64,000 nt of DNA. Origin: Hormiphora californensis. Taxonomy: Eukaryota > Ctenophora > Tentaculata > Cydippida > Pleurobrachiidae. Shown piece after piece: positions 1 to 10,435 of the stretch (positions are counted from its first letter, which is position 1; every line of letters begins with the position of its first letter). The stretch covers positions 905,451-969,450 of the forward strand of contig CM035355.1 in the NCBI GenBank assembly GCA_020137815.1, given 5' to 3'. A program made the translations under genes and the position numbers. The notes beneath the pieces were generated by a model, which had not been told where the DNA came from, searched no databases, and saw nothing but the letters and a program-made list of their open reading frames with translations.

Positions 1-1424
1 CAGATCGGATTTTTGTCTGTCAGACTGTCTGGTACTGTCAAAATGGATACTCCTATGCTACTCTGAGTAGGGTACTCACCATGGGATATTTCCATTTTCG
101 GTACTGTGGCCCTGTCACTGTTTCAATCAAGACGTTTTTAATTTCAGATGTTTCCAGCTGACAGATTATATCGGGTGAGTCTCATATATCAAGTCTATCA
201 TAACGATCTATTGAAATGGTTATTGTTTAGATTTTCCTGAAAACCTTTCGTCGCAATTAGGTATAATCGAATTTAAATTCTAATTTCGATTGAATCTCTT
301 TGTGCCTCAAGGACAATACAACATTTCCCTTCCCTTGCATTGATATAGCCAGTCTGAACAGCAGTATCAGTGAGGCTACAGTTAGACCACTTTTTACTTT
401 ACTCAAACCATTTGGAAAATTGGGGCCCTTGTAAGGCAAGGGCTCAAAAATCGGTATAGTAACAAATATCATTTTCGGATCGACAGCCAGCGTAAAGCTA
501 CTCTCATTTGAGTTCAACACCACATGTGGGACTCCTATAGTTCATATCTGGGCAACACAACAACCTGTGGGGTTATCAACTCCAATAACATGTCTGTCGA
601 GGATCATAGCAGTGTCAGCTGGTACATCAGAACCAGGAATCGACCGAATCAGGAAATACTGGTCCCTGATTGGCTGATAACCAGTCACGTGACCTAAATA
701 ACGGTCTGTTCATGATCCGATTTGTCACCCTGATAGATCGGGTGATCAAGGAATCAGAGGACAAGAAGACATAGCACGGTGTTTGGGTCATCCCTAATAT
801 CAGTTAAAGCAACACTTTTACGTGGTATAACTACAAATCAATGACATGTACAAATGAACTGACCACCTTGTACTAATCGGTAAATGTGGCGGTGGGGTGA
901 GGGGGTAAGGAATCTAATACAAGACGGATGTCGATAATGCGAGATCATGTATCGTATCTCTACAAGCTAGTGGTTGTATGATAGTGGGATTTCTACTACT
1001 TTACCCAATTACTAAATCTAAATCTAATCAGTAGGAGTAGGTATATTAATATATTGATATTGTAGTCTGGTATGGTATGTGATTCCCCATCTCTATCACC
1101 CCGATTAGTCACCACGCATCCATTCACGATTTGATAGAGATCACATGACATCTTCTTCTTCTTCTACGTGTGTCAAGACCAGCACATGGCTAATAAGATA
1201 ACTTGAAAACCTGAAATTTTTAGTGAAATTGGGCCAAACAAATTTGGGAGAAGTTTATTCTCCCGGTTAATTGAGGTCCGACTGTACCAGTAATCTTTTA
1301 ATCTTCTTCACGTGGATACTACACTGCAGTGTCAGTTCCTGACAAAGCCGTTCCCTCCAAAGATAGTGTTCATAAATCATATCCATTCAAAGATTGACAG
1401 GTCGGTAGAACTTCAACAGAATTT
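1..1424. other. No gene recognised
   Basis: I see no convincing coding exon in this AT-moderate stretch; open frames are short and resemble no family I know. The only recognisable item is near 1236-1284: a fragment ending in GGTCCGACTGTA, which matches the right terminal repeat of the TA-flanked MITE family found complete at 23862-24033. Its left half is unrecognisable here. Confidence 0.5.
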
Positions 1425-1715
1425 AGGGCAGGTCAATTTAGGGCAGGTCTGAATTTAGGGCACCTCAATTTAAGGTAGGTCTGAATTTAGGGTAACTCAA
1501 TTTAGGGTAGGTCTGAATTTAGGGTAGGTCTGAATTTAGGGCAGGTCTGAATTTAGGGTATGTCTGAATTTAGGGCAGGTCAATTTAGGGTAGGTCTGAA
1601 TTTAGGGCAACTCAATTTAGGGTAGGTCTGAATTTAGGGCAACTCAATTTAGGGTAGGTCTGAATTTAGGGTAGGTCTGAATTTAGGGCAGGTCTGAATT
1701 TAGGGTATGTCTGAA
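1425..1715. repeat. Minisatellite based on CTGAATTTAGGG
   Basis: About 17 imperfect tandem units alternate between a longer form (AGGTCTGAATTTAGGG plus C or T) and a shorter form (CAATTTAGGG). The array abuts the foldback element that begins at 1722. No coding potential is evident. Confidence 0.85.
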
Positions 1716-1721
1716 TACTAG

Positions 1722-2375
1722 GCATGTGAATGTGATTCGGGGAAGCTTATAAGCGGTGTTAGACGATACGAGATATGGAACATGATTCGAGGAAGCAAAT
1801 CAGGATTGTTTCTATCGCTTTCCATCCCTATATACGCTATTGGTTATAGGTAGGACTGTCTCATGTTGCTTTCTATGCGGGAGAAAGACATGGAGAAAGA
1901 GAGATACCCTTAACTTTTTACCGAGAGTCGAGACAGGAAGACTGTTGAGCTCCTCCGTGGAATTGAGGTTCGCCGCTTTCCCAGCAGGTAGATGAAAGCA
2001 GCTCCCGGTCGTTTCGTACAGGTTGATGGTCTTGGTAGAGAAACCGGATCAGAAGTAGGTGGCAGTGGTGGAGAACTTGTGGTCAGGAAGTCAAGAAGAT
2101 ATCCTCCATGCACTTCGCATAGCTAAACAGTGTCTTTTCACTCTCGGTAAAAAGAGCCGCCTACATCTTCAATTTCTACGTGCTTTCCCAGCAGAAAAAG
2201 TGAGAGAAATTGAAATAGACAGAGCGAACAGAGAGGTGGGTAGGGTCTAGGGATAGAAAGCGATAGAAACCTTCACCGAATCGTGTCTCATATCGTCTAA
2301 CACTCCTGATTGGCTTCCCCGAATCTCGTATCGTCTCACACCGCTAATAAGCTTCCCCAAATCACATTCACATGC
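1722..2375. mobile_element. Foldback MITE at the 5' edge of the LINE
   Basis: The left end starts GCATGTGAATGTGATTCGGG and the right end is its imperfect inverse, finishing CACATTCACATGC. The inverted similarity runs well over 50 bp inwards and includes the AAGCTTATAAGCGGTGT and ACGATACGAGAT blocks. The interior (about 1860-2240) has no convincing gene. I see no clear target-site duplication. The element directly precedes the LINE ORF1, and the first ATG of that open frame (2372) lies inside this right terminal repeat. Confidence 0.7.
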
Positions 2376-2437
2376 TTTATGAACACTATCAAACTTTTCA
2401 ACACTACTTTAAACAAATTAATTTGAGACGCAGCCAA

Positions 2438-3580
2438 ATGACCGATGACCAGACCGTCAAAGATGTACTGGCGGAGCTGAAAAATGCTGTCGGAGCGAAG
2501 GGGAAGGTAGTGATTGAGGCCTACGACTACCATGCCGATCATACCGTTAATGTGGACTCCATTGCAAGTAAGAAGGTGGAGGAACTGGGTCCGGTCTGTA
2601 AGGCTCTAAACGTGTTACTTGTCGGGCGGGATGGGAAAAGCCGAGAAATGACGGAGTTGGCGGATAAGATCGTCCTACGTATTGAGGGGTTGTTTCCTAT
2701 CGGCTGTCAAGATTGTGGGGAAAATTACAGGGTTAAACTTGGTACCACACCCCCTTCATCTTGTTTTCTTTGCGGACAAGGGGCTCACTCATGCAAGCAG
2801 TCAATTAAGGGGAACCGTAAAGGCTCAGTGTGGGTTTGCTCGTATTGCTGGGAGAAAAATGAGCCTAACACCGACATCACGGTTGTTGAAACGCCAGAGA
2901 TAAAGCCCGATGATGAGAAAAAGGACGAACCAGAGGATGATGGAAAAACTCTGGAATTGACCCCAGAGAACGTGTGTAAGCACTTTCTCAACCGGAAGTG
3001 CCGCTATGGACGAAATGGAACCAAGGAAGTAGAGGGGAGGTCATGTCCAAAACTCCACCCGAGACTCTGCAAGAGGTTTTGTAACTATGGGGCATCGAAA
3101 CGCTTTGGATGCGTGAAAGGTGGTTCGTGTAAGTTCTACCACCCTCCCCTATGCAAGGGATCTGAGGTGAGACGAGAGTGCTATGATAAAATATGCACAC
3201 TGAATCACCTTCTACATACAAAACGGGATCGTATAGAAGGGCGAGGAGAAGATCGACCGGTCCAGGACAGGACCAGGAAAGCACACTCCCAGGCAGCTGG
3301 AGACCGGGCGGAAGATTTTAACTCAAAACGCCCAAAGCAAGCTCCAGGAAACAGGAACAAGAACCCGGCTGAAAAGTTCTCTCAGCCAGACGAGAGGGTG
3401 ACCCATGATTTTTTGGAGATGAAACTGGAAGTTCTGAAAGCCGAGATACAACAGTCGGTGATGACCCAGTTTTTGGACTTAAAGTCGTTTCTGCAGCGGC
3501 AGTACGGAGCAGGGGAAAAACCCCACAATCCTTGGGGACTAGCAGGAACCCAGCCCCTGTATCAAACTTTCGCCTATTAA
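2438..3580 (+). CDS. LINE ORF1: zinc-finger RNA-binding protein
   Basis: This is the nucleic-acid-binding ORF1 protein of the LINE, which by family role coats the transcript in the retrotransposition particle. From the ATG at 2438 (protein begins MTDDQTVKDVL) it is 380 residues. An upstream in-frame ATG at 2372 lies inside the foldback element, so I prefer 2438. Visible features are an N-terminal acidic/helical part, a PHD/zinc-ribbon-like cluster (CQDCGENY, CFLCGQGAHSC, CSYCW) around residues 85-140, and an acidic linker. These are followed by about three CCCH-type fingers (VCKHFLNRKC; RLCKRFCNYG; SCKFYHPPLC) at roughly 170-255 and a basic tail with a predicted coiled coil near the C-terminus. 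The frame is unbroken. It overlaps ORF2 by about 49 bases in another frame, the usual LINE arrangement. Confidence 0.85.
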   Translation: MTDDQTVKDVLAELKNAVGAKGKVVIEAYDYHADHTVNVDSIASKKVEELGPVCKALNVLLVGRDGKSREMTELADKIVLRIEGLFPIGCQDCGENYRVKLGTTPPSSCFLCGQGAHSCKQSIKGNRKGSVWVCSYCWEKNEPNTDITVVETPEIKPDDEKKDEPEDDGKTLELTPENVCKHFLNRKCRYGRNGTKEVEGRSCPKLHPRLCKRFCNYGASKRFGCVKGGSCKFYHPPLCKGSEVRRECYDKICTLNHLLHTKRDRIEGRGEDRPVQDRTRKAHSQAAGDRAEDFNSKRPKQAPGNRNKNPAEKFSQPDERVTHDFLEMKLEVLKAEIQQSVMTQFLDLKSFLQRQYGAGEKPHNPWGLAGTQPLYQTFAY

Positions 3581-4280
3581 ATGCTAGGAGTTTCTGTCCA
3601 TCAGCTGAAAGTACCTGGAAGTTAGAGGTAGTGCGTGATATGGTGGACGAGGACGCCACACCAGTGGCATTTTTGGGGATCACCGAGACCTGGTGGCGGT
3701 GTTATATGACTGAGGCCCAGGTACAAATTCCCGGGTACAACCTTGCTAGGTGTGACAGGCAGGGTAGAGTTGGAGGAGGTTGTGCACTGTATATCCACGA
3801 CAGCATGGCGATATCAGACCAGATCGAATACTCCGATAGAGACAGTAACTTGACAGCAGTATACATCGGCAGCAAACATATGGTCGCTGCTGTGGTGTAT
3901 CGAGTTGGTTCAAACGTGGAAGGATTTCAAAGGATGATGCATAGGCTGCAGGTATTTGTCGATTTTCACAGCCAGGAGAACACGGTTCCTGATATATGGC
4001 TGGCTGGCGACTTCAACCTTCCCCTCTTGAAATGGGAAGGCGGTGTTCTGGAATTTGTTGACCAGCCTCTATACAATACACTCCGGGATTTCATGGACAC
4101 CAACCTTCTAACGCAGTTGGTATCATCACCAACCAGGGGTGATAATGTTCTTGATCTAGTGTTCACCAACAGGCCAGATTATGTCCTGGCGGTGAACTGC
4201 GACGACCTCGGAATATCCGACCATTCCATGGTGACATGCACTCTGGCATTTAACTGTACGGAAAGGGTGGAGAGAGACCT
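3532..4280 (+). pseudogene. LINE ORF2, 5' segment: apurinic-type endonuclease
   Basis: This segment encodes the endonuclease that nicks target DNA to prime reverse transcription. Motifs in order are FRLLNARS (catalytic Asn strand), GITETWW (metal-binding Glu, about 3680), LAGDFNLP (about 4000) and ISDHSMV (about 4215), the hallmarks of the exonuclease-endonuclease-phosphatase fold. There is no ATG near the start; the open frame begins at a TTG within ORF1, so initiation may depend on reinitiation after ORF1. The frame is interrupted at 4281 by the LTR element; residues seen after 4280 come from the LTR. The gene continues at 9922. It is counted as broken because of the insertion, not because of internal decay. 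Confidence 0.88.
4276..4280. other. Target-site duplication GACCT, left copy
   Basis: GACCT precedes the 5' LTR, and the same five bases at 9917-9921 follow the 3' LTR. Five base pairs is the usual spacing for Ty3/gypsy-type integrases. One copy belongs to the LINE; counting only one restores the LINE reading frame. Confidence 0.95.
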
Positions 4281-4519
4281 TGTTAGAGTCAGCACGCGCG
4301 GCTTCTAACTTTCATAGTTGCAAGAGGCCGCGCGCGCTAGCAGAGCGAGATTTATTTATTCGAGTCGATTCAATGTGTCCGACGTTTTCATATATTTCAA
4401 GAGTTCCAAAACAACAAATCAAAGCATGTGTTAGCTGTCAACAAAATCAAAGTTATCACCAATCAAAGTTATCATAGATCCTAGTTAATCAGTTCTCTCC
4501 AATTAGCCAAGGTAGAACA
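4281..4519 (+). repeat. 5' LTR (239 bp)
   Basis: It runs from TGTTAGAGTC to AGGTAGAACA, with TG...CA ends. It matches 9678-9916 without a difference that I can see. Both copies carry the GC-rich GGCCGCGCGCGC block and repeated ATCAAAGTTATCA motifs. Confidence 0.97.
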
Positions 4520-4521
4520 AA

Positions 4522-7500
4522 ATGGCGACGAAGATGGTAAGCAGCATAGAAGCTTGGGACGGGAAAGCTGACTCTTTACGAGGATGGTTAGACCGTTTAA
4601 CGCAACTATTTATCCTGAATGAAGCTACTTCAGAGCGGAGGGTTGCGTCCCTGCTTGTCCACATTGGAAAAGGAGGCTATAAGCTTTTGCAGGACCTGAC
4701 TTATCCCGAGGCCCCATCAAAGAAGTCCTTCGCCGAGCTATCAGCCCTGCTCGAAGAGGGAGTGATGCCAACTGAGTTGGTAATAGCAGAGCGATCAAAG
4801 TTTTTTGTAATTGTGCAAGGGAGGAACGAGGAGTTGCTCGAATTCTCAAATCGGATAAAAAGGAGGGCGGCAACTTGTGCGTTCCCCAAGGAATTCCTCG
4901 ATCAGATGTTGAGAGACAGGCTGGTATGCGGATTGTTCAACGAACGGATCAAAGCACTGCTACTAGCCGAGAATCCTAGCATTACCTTCAACCAGGCGTT
5001 GGAGAAGATAAGACTAAAACTGACAGCAGGGGACGAAGCTCGAAAACTGACAGTCCAAGTGAAACCTCCTTCTATCAAGAGTGAAGTTTTCGTGGTGGAC
5101 CAATCATGGAAAGACATCAGGTGTCAGAAGTGCACGCTAAGAGGACATAGTGAGCATCAATGCCACACCAAGTGCCACAATTGCGGTAAAACTGGGCACA
5201 TATCCGTGGATTGTAGGAGCAGACAGAGTGGTTCCTCATCGAGCAAGTCCTCATCGAGCAAGTCCTACAACAAGTCCTACAACAAGAAACATAGCAAGAA
5301 GAGAAACGTCGGTGCAGTCTACGAATTTGATGAAGGTGAGAATCCTAATTCAAATTATCACAGTGATCACAGTGTTGGTAGTCTCAGTGTAGACAACCTC
5401 AGCGTTAATCAAAGTAATCATAGTGCTGAAAAGCAAATCAAAGTAACACCTCCTTTCTGTTTCAGAAACGGAACCCTTGTTGTAACCGCCAAGATAGAAG
5501 GGTGTGAGGTGGAATTTACGGTTGATACTGGAGCTGCAGTTTCTTTCGTGAATGAGGTAGTATATCATAGACTGTGTGAAAATGTACTGTGTACAGACAC
5601 TAGTGTGAGATTGGCCGATGGGACCAAGTTATCAGTGAAAAGATTTGAATCAGAGATCAGAGTTAACAACGTCACCCGATCCATTACGCTACATCATGCA
5701 CCAGGCTTTTCTAATCTGTGGGGGAGGGATTTGCTATGTGAATTCAACCTATGGGGAAACGTCCTGGGAGGTAGTGATCGAGTAGTGGGGGCGATATCGG
5801 AGAAATCGGAGTTTGAGCGAGAGGTACTCTCATCCCCAGCTTTTAGAGATAGTCTAGGGCTGTACAAGGGGGGAGAGGCTAGAATACAGGTTAAGCTAGA
5901 TTGCAAACCTGTGTTTTGTAAAGCGAGGACAGCTCCATTTTCTCTGAGAGAACCGTTGAAGAAAGCCCTAGATGAGCAGGTAAACCAAGGTGTAATGATC
6001 AAAGTGGAGACATCTGAGTGGGCTTCACCCATTGTTGTAGTAGCGAAGCCAGATGGAAGCGTGAGAATTTGTGGGGATTACTCTGGAACGGTGAATCCGG
6101 TGGTAGACACCAGTATTTATCCTTTGCCGACCACGGAAGAGTGTTTCGCAGCTGTGAGTGGAGGAGTTAAGTTCACCAAGATTGACTTGAAGGCTGCTTA
6201 TTCCCAGATTTCCTTGAATCCAGTTGATCAAGAGTTGCTCACTTTAAATACCCCATTTGGTTTGTACAGATGGACCAGGTTACCTTTTGGGCTATCGTCC
6301 TCCTCTGCTATCTTTCAGAGGATAATGGATGAAGTGTTAGAAGGTGTTGAGGGTACTATCTGTAGAGTAGATGACATTCTGATCACAGCGCCTGATGATA
6401 AGACTCACCAGATGAGAGTGAGAGACGTGTTAGATCGGTTAGAGAAGGCCGGATTGCGTGCAAAGCCGAGTAAAACTTCCATTATGGTGGATAGTGTGGA
6501 GTACCTGGGATATAAAATATCCAGAGAGGGAGTAAGTCCATTGAGAGATAAAGTAGAAACTCTTAGTAAGATGGAGTTCCCTGAAGATAGATCGAAGTTA
6601 GTCACGTGGTTAGGAGCTGTGAGTTACTACAGTAGATTCATTCGAGATCTAGCTACACTTGCTGAACCATTGAACGGATTACGAAGTAAAGAGACTCCCT
6701 GGGTAGTGAGAGATGAGCATAGAAGAGCATTTAAGTTAATCCAGAAACAGCTAATGTCTGATCAGGTATTAGTATTGTACAATCCTAAATTAGAATTGGT
6801 GCTGGATTGTGATGCATCTTGCTATGGTCTCGGAGCAGTGTTGTCCCAGATAGAAGATGGAGTAGAACGCCCGGTCGAGTTCATTTCCAGGAAAATGACC
6901 ACAGCAGAGCGTAACTATGCACAAATAGAGAGAGAGGCTCTTTCTATCGTGTGGGCGGTAAACAGGCTCCACCAATACTTGTATGCTCGTAACTTCACGT
7001 TAAGAACAGACCACAAACCGTTAGTAGTGCTGTTCGGACCGAAGAAAGACGTGAAATTAACAGCACTGGGGAGGATCCAGAGATGGGGACTCATATTGGC
7101 CCAATACCGTTATAAGATTGAATTTCGAGGAACAGAGAAACATGCTAATGCGGATCTGTGTTCCCGGTTTCCTCTCGAGTACCAGGGAGAGTCTTGGACG
7201 GCGGGGTTACCCTCAGTTAGTGCAGTTAGTGAGGGGGAGCGTACTTTAGATTTGAAGTGGGTTTCGACTGCCACACGAACAGATCCCGTGCTTAGTAAGG
7301 TAGTGAGATGGGTCCAGACAGGCTGGCCCATCCGAGAAGAGAGCAGTTTCAAAGATTTTAACTGTCGTAAGTTAGAGCTGACAGTGGAATCTGGATGTTT
7401 GATGTGGGGATCACGTGTAGTAATTCCAGAGAAGTTGAGATCTAAAGTGTTGAAGTTAATTCATGCTGTTCATATGGGACAGACAGCAATGAAGAGATTG

Positions 7501-7944
7501 GCCCGGGAGTACATCTGGTATCCAGGGTTAGATGGAGATATTGAGAAAGTGAGTGAGCAATGTGAGCAGTGTATTTTAACAAGAGATAAACCTGCACGAG
7601 CTACTCCTCATCCTTGGCATCCATCTAATCAACCCTGGGAGAGAATTCACATCGATTTTTGTCAATTTGAAGGCAGTGATTGGTTAGTTGTAGTAGACAG
7701 CTATACCAAATGGATAGAAGTATTCAAGATGGGAAGTACCACGTCGGAGAAAACAATTAGTGTGTTGAGAAGATTGTTTGCTACATTTGGTATTCCTGAG
7801 GTGATTGTGAGCGATAATGGATCACAGTTTACTTCACACGAGTTTGATCAGTTTACGGGCAGCAACCGTATTAAACATATTAGGTCCGCTCCTTATTCTC
7901 CAAAATCTAATGGGGCAGCTGAGGCAGCTGTGGGAACGTTTAAA
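4522..7944 (+). pseudogene. LTR-element gag-pol, main part (split by a MITE)
   Basis: One continuous frame encodes gag and pol. In order it shows a gag-like region; two zinc knuckles near residues 200-232 (CQKC...C and CHNCGKTGH...C); a serine/lysine-rich linker; an aspartic protease with DTGA near residue 335; and reverse transcriptase from about 475, whose active-site box reads RVDD near residue 615 rather than the usual Y-x-DD. RNase H (about 755-870; LDCDAS, ERNYAQIEREAL) follows. The integrase has an HH-CC zinc site (HAVH near 981, CEQC) and catalytic D, D and E near 1044, 1097 and 1133. The start ATG lies two bases after the 5' LTR and overlaps the likely primer-binding site. The frame reaches a stop at 7948-7950 inside the MITE; the true continuation begins at 8393. 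Gag and pol share a frame, so no frameshift signal is needed. Confidence 0.92.
4523..4534 (+). promoter_or_regulatory. Putative tRNA primer-binding site
   Basis: TGGCGACGAAGA begins three bases after the 5' LTR. TGG (complement of a tRNA CCA end) at this spacing is the standard position, and TGGCGAC resembles tRNA-Arg-type sites of some insect gypsy-group elements. The site overlaps the gag start codon ATGGCG, which is unusual. The matching host tRNA has not been checked. Confidence 0.5.
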
Positions 7945-8392
7945 GGTTGACAAGATACCTAAAACTTTTCGTATATCGTCTTATTTTGATTTATCATTAA
8001 TTTTCAGCATTTTTTCAGAATTTTTTGTCGGCTAGAAAAAAATTCGAAATAGGGGGTCTACCGATATTGTCAGCACTGGTTTTACTGGGCACACTCACTG
8101 CGTCTCGCAAATTGAAATTCACGTTTCCGGTTCCTCAAAAGATAAAGACTTGATCTTGGTTGCGTTGGATTGGTCTCAATAAGACCTTTCCAACGCTACC
8201 AAAACGGTTTCTGTATCTCATCAGGAACCGGAGATATTACGTTATCAATTTTAAAAAAGGCACACTCATTTGTCAGTAGACCCCCTATTTTGCACATATT
8301 TCTAGCCGACAAAAAATTCTGAAAAAATGCTGAAAATTAATGATAAATCAAAATAAGACGATATACGAAAAGTTTTAGGTATCTTGTCAACC
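7945..8392. mobile_element. Foldback MITE inside the integrase gene
   Basis: Long inverted repeats of about 95 nearly perfect bases, plus a weaker extension, start GGTTGACAAGATACCTAAAA and end in the inverse. The flank TTTAAA occurs on both sides (7939-7944 and 8393-8398); because TTTAAA is itself palindromic, it could be a 6-bp duplication, a TTAA duplication with longer arms, or part of the arms. Insertion plus duplication is 454 bp, which shifts the frame and introduces a TGA. The core (about 8110-8260) is itself a weaker inverted repeat and resembles 12710-12840. No ORF. Confidence 0.9.
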
Positions 8393-8887
8393 TTTAAAAG
8401 GGCCATGAAGAAGGCATCTGATATTCCAATAGATTTGCGAGTATCCCAGTTTCTAATGTATCAGCACACCACCCCTGCGATAGCTACTCAGGTTGCACCT
8501 GCTGTGTCCATGTTCGGTAGAAGAACCCGGACACGTTTGTCATTCCTAAACCCTCTAGATCAGCCCGCAAAAGCAAGTATTCTTTCCAGGCGTGATCTAG
8601 ATATTGGCACTTCTGTGAAAGCCGATGTTAGGGGTAAGTGGGTTGCAGGAGTTGTGAGAGAGAAAGTGGGACTGGTTATGTATAAAGTAGAAATTGATGG
8701 GAGAATATCAATAAAGCATATTGACCAGTTAATAGCAACTTCACCTAAATCTGAGATCATAGGAGAGGAGGGGGATGATGAGTGGGATGAGTTACCGGTT
8801 ATTTCAACTAGTCCAGTTAACCATTCGAAAACACTGAGAAAGTCGAAAAGAGAAACAAAGCCAATCGAGAGATATCAAGCGGGATGA
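8393..8887 (+). pseudogene. LTR-element pol, C-terminal part of integrase
   Basis: This is the continuation of the integrase after the MITE: the frame resumes directly after the duplicated TTTAAA with an arginine/lysine-rich helix (RAMKKASD), then a hydrophobic/basic C-terminal domain with a small beta-barrel-like segment (VKADVRGKWVAGVVREK), and ends at the TGA around 8885-8887. It has no start codon of its own and cannot be made as pol product while the MITE is present. There are no internal stops, so the break is recent. Confidence 0.85.
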
Positions 8888-9677
8888 TTTTAAAATGTTA
8901 AATTGACAATTTAAGAGTGTTTAGTTTTTTTAAACAGTTTACCAGGAATTTTATATTGTATTAGTGTGTTCCACACTGTGTGTTGTTTTTGAATGTAACC
9001 TATTATTTGTGTGTGACAAGGGTGGCACATTTTAACAGAGTAGTAACGCGCGGCCAGCCCCAGTGCAAAGATTGTGCTAATTTGCGAATTTAGTTAGCAG
9101 CAAAAAATTAGTAAATAAACACCTAAAAGTAGCAAAAATTCGCTGTACAGCAAAAACTAGACATCGTGGAGTGAAATAGATACGTGCATCGTGTTCAGCG
9201 TCGAAAAATAGGTCGGGGTACGAAATTTGGTATCTCTACCTCATCTCAGTCGCGAAATTCGTATTTTGCTAATGCTGCCTAATCTAGCAGCAGCAGAAGA
9301 GGCAGCAGATGAAGTGTAGCTATGACAACCATGCTGCCATGCCGCGCGCACATATAAGAACGGATTAAATTCGATCCTTGCATCAGCCTCAGTGGTCGAG
9401 TGGTTAAGGCGATTGACCATGAAACCAGAAGCGAGCACCTGTGTGGGTTCAAATCCCGATAAATCTTATTTTTTTAAAACATTTTCCTCGTTTATGCAAA
9501 ATAATTTAAACATTTTTTCTCTAATGCTGACCTCAAAAACATAGTTGTTAAACACAATTAATGTTATTGAGGTGACCTTCAAAATTTGGTGGGAGCAAAT
9601 TTTCGATAAAATTTTTAGATTCGCAGCATTTTTTAAGATCTTTGCACTGGGCGGCCAGCTCACAGGAGGTGAGAGGA
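8888..9677 (+). other. 3' noncoding region of the LTR element
   Basis: About 790 bp without a convincing ORF between the pol stop and the 3' LTR. It contains the tRNA-Ser-like segment (9386-9467), T-rich stretches after it, and the purine tract AGGAGGTGAGAGGA (9664-9677) directly before the 3' LTR, which is the expected primer for plus-strand synthesis. Confidence 0.7.
9386..9467 (+). tRNA. tRNA-Ser-like sequence (pseudo-tRNA or SINE head)
   Basis: A good internal Pol III A box (TGGTCGAGTGG, 9393-9403) and B box (GGTTCAAATCC, 9446-9456) stand at the spacing of a long-variable-arm tRNA, and GTGGTCGAGTGGTTAAGGCG is typical of tRNA-Ser. However, the acceptor arms do not pair, the anticodon stem is poor and position 33 is not T. 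A T-run follows at about 9470. I read it as a tRNA-derived pseudogene or SINE-like promoter carried inside the LTR element, not a working tRNA gene. Confidence 0.5.
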
Positions 9678-9916
9678 TGTTAGAGTCAGCACGCGCGGCT
9701 TCTAACTTTCATAGTTGCAAGAGGCCGCGCGCGCTAGCAGAGCGAGATTTATTTATTCGAGTCGATTCAATGTGTCCGACGTTTTCATATATTTCAAGAG
9801 TTCCAAAACAACAAATCAAAGCATGTGTTAGCTGTCAACAAAATCAAAGTTATCACCAATCAAAGTTATCATAGATCCTAGTTAATCAGTTCTCTCCAAT
9901 TAGCCAAGGTAGAACA
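9678..9916 (+). repeat. 3' LTR (239 bp)
   Basis: Same length and, by eye, same sequence as the 5' LTR. It is followed by the right copy of GACCT (9917-9921). Confidence 0.97.
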
Positions 9917-9921
9917 GACCT

Positions 9922-10435
9922 ACGGGAGAAAACAGGGTTTGCAGCGCTCAGCTTATTGGACATGGATTTTGAGAGGGCAAACGCGTTGTTTGAGGAGGTG
10001 GACTGGGACCTCCTGCACCTCCTCTGTTCTGAAGGTTGCAGTGATTTTTTGGAACTGATGAGGCTTACAGTTCTACAGATATCCACTATGTGTGCCCCAC
10101 CTAAACGGGTTGGCAAGAAGTGGAGAGATAAGAAGTTGAGACACCTGCGGAGCCGGCGGAGGAAACTCAACCGGCGGATGGTCAGGGCATCTGGTAAGCT
10201 GAAACAGCGGCTGGAGGAAAAGGTTGACAGAATAACGATGGACATTAAAGATCACGTGAAAGATCTACAGCAAGCTAGAGAAGAAAAAGTTGCAGCGGCG
10301 GTTAAGTTGAACCCTAAGTACTTCTTCACCCACGCCAAATCCTTCTCCAAGGTGAAGTCCTCGGTCTCTCCACTCGCGAGGGAAGATGGTTCTCTTACAA
10401 CAGATTCTAGGGAAAAGGCAGACCTGCTGCAGCGG
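9922..10435 (+). pseudogene. LINE ORF2, middle segment (endonuclease-RT linker)
   Basis: The frame continues from 4280 once the LTR element and one GACCT are set aside. It encodes a charged helical linker (FERANALFEEVDWD; KKWRDKKLRHLRSRRRKLNR) and the start of the RT region (KLNPKYFFTHAKSFSK), typical of CR1/jockey ORF2 between endonuclease and RT. An internal ATG (9956 or 9962) is not a natural start. The frame runs into a stop at 10460-10462 inside the 80-bp insertion. Confidence 0.85.

Larger units (their letters stand above)
4281..9916 (+). mobile_element. Ty3/gypsy-type LTR retrotransposon inserted in the LINE
   Basis: This is a complete element of about 5.6 kb: two 239-bp LTRs starting TGTTAG and ending GAACA, a single gag-pol frame, a purine-rich tract before the 3' LTR, and a 5-bp GACCT duplication. 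By eye the two LTRs are identical, which indicates a recent insertion. The pol frame is nevertheless broken near the end of the integrase core by a foldback MITE (7945-8392). There is no envelope-like gene. The 790 bp between the pol stop and the 3' LTR is noncoding and holds a tRNA-Ser-like sequence. Confidence 0.95.

Noticed and set aside
2059-2250. 63-codon open frame inside the first foldback element
   Set aside because: It lies between the inverted arms with no homologue that I recognise, and an opposing open frame overlaps it.
9386-9467. Functional tRNA-Ser gene
   Set aside because: Acceptor and anticodon stems do not pair properly; only the Pol III boxes are good.
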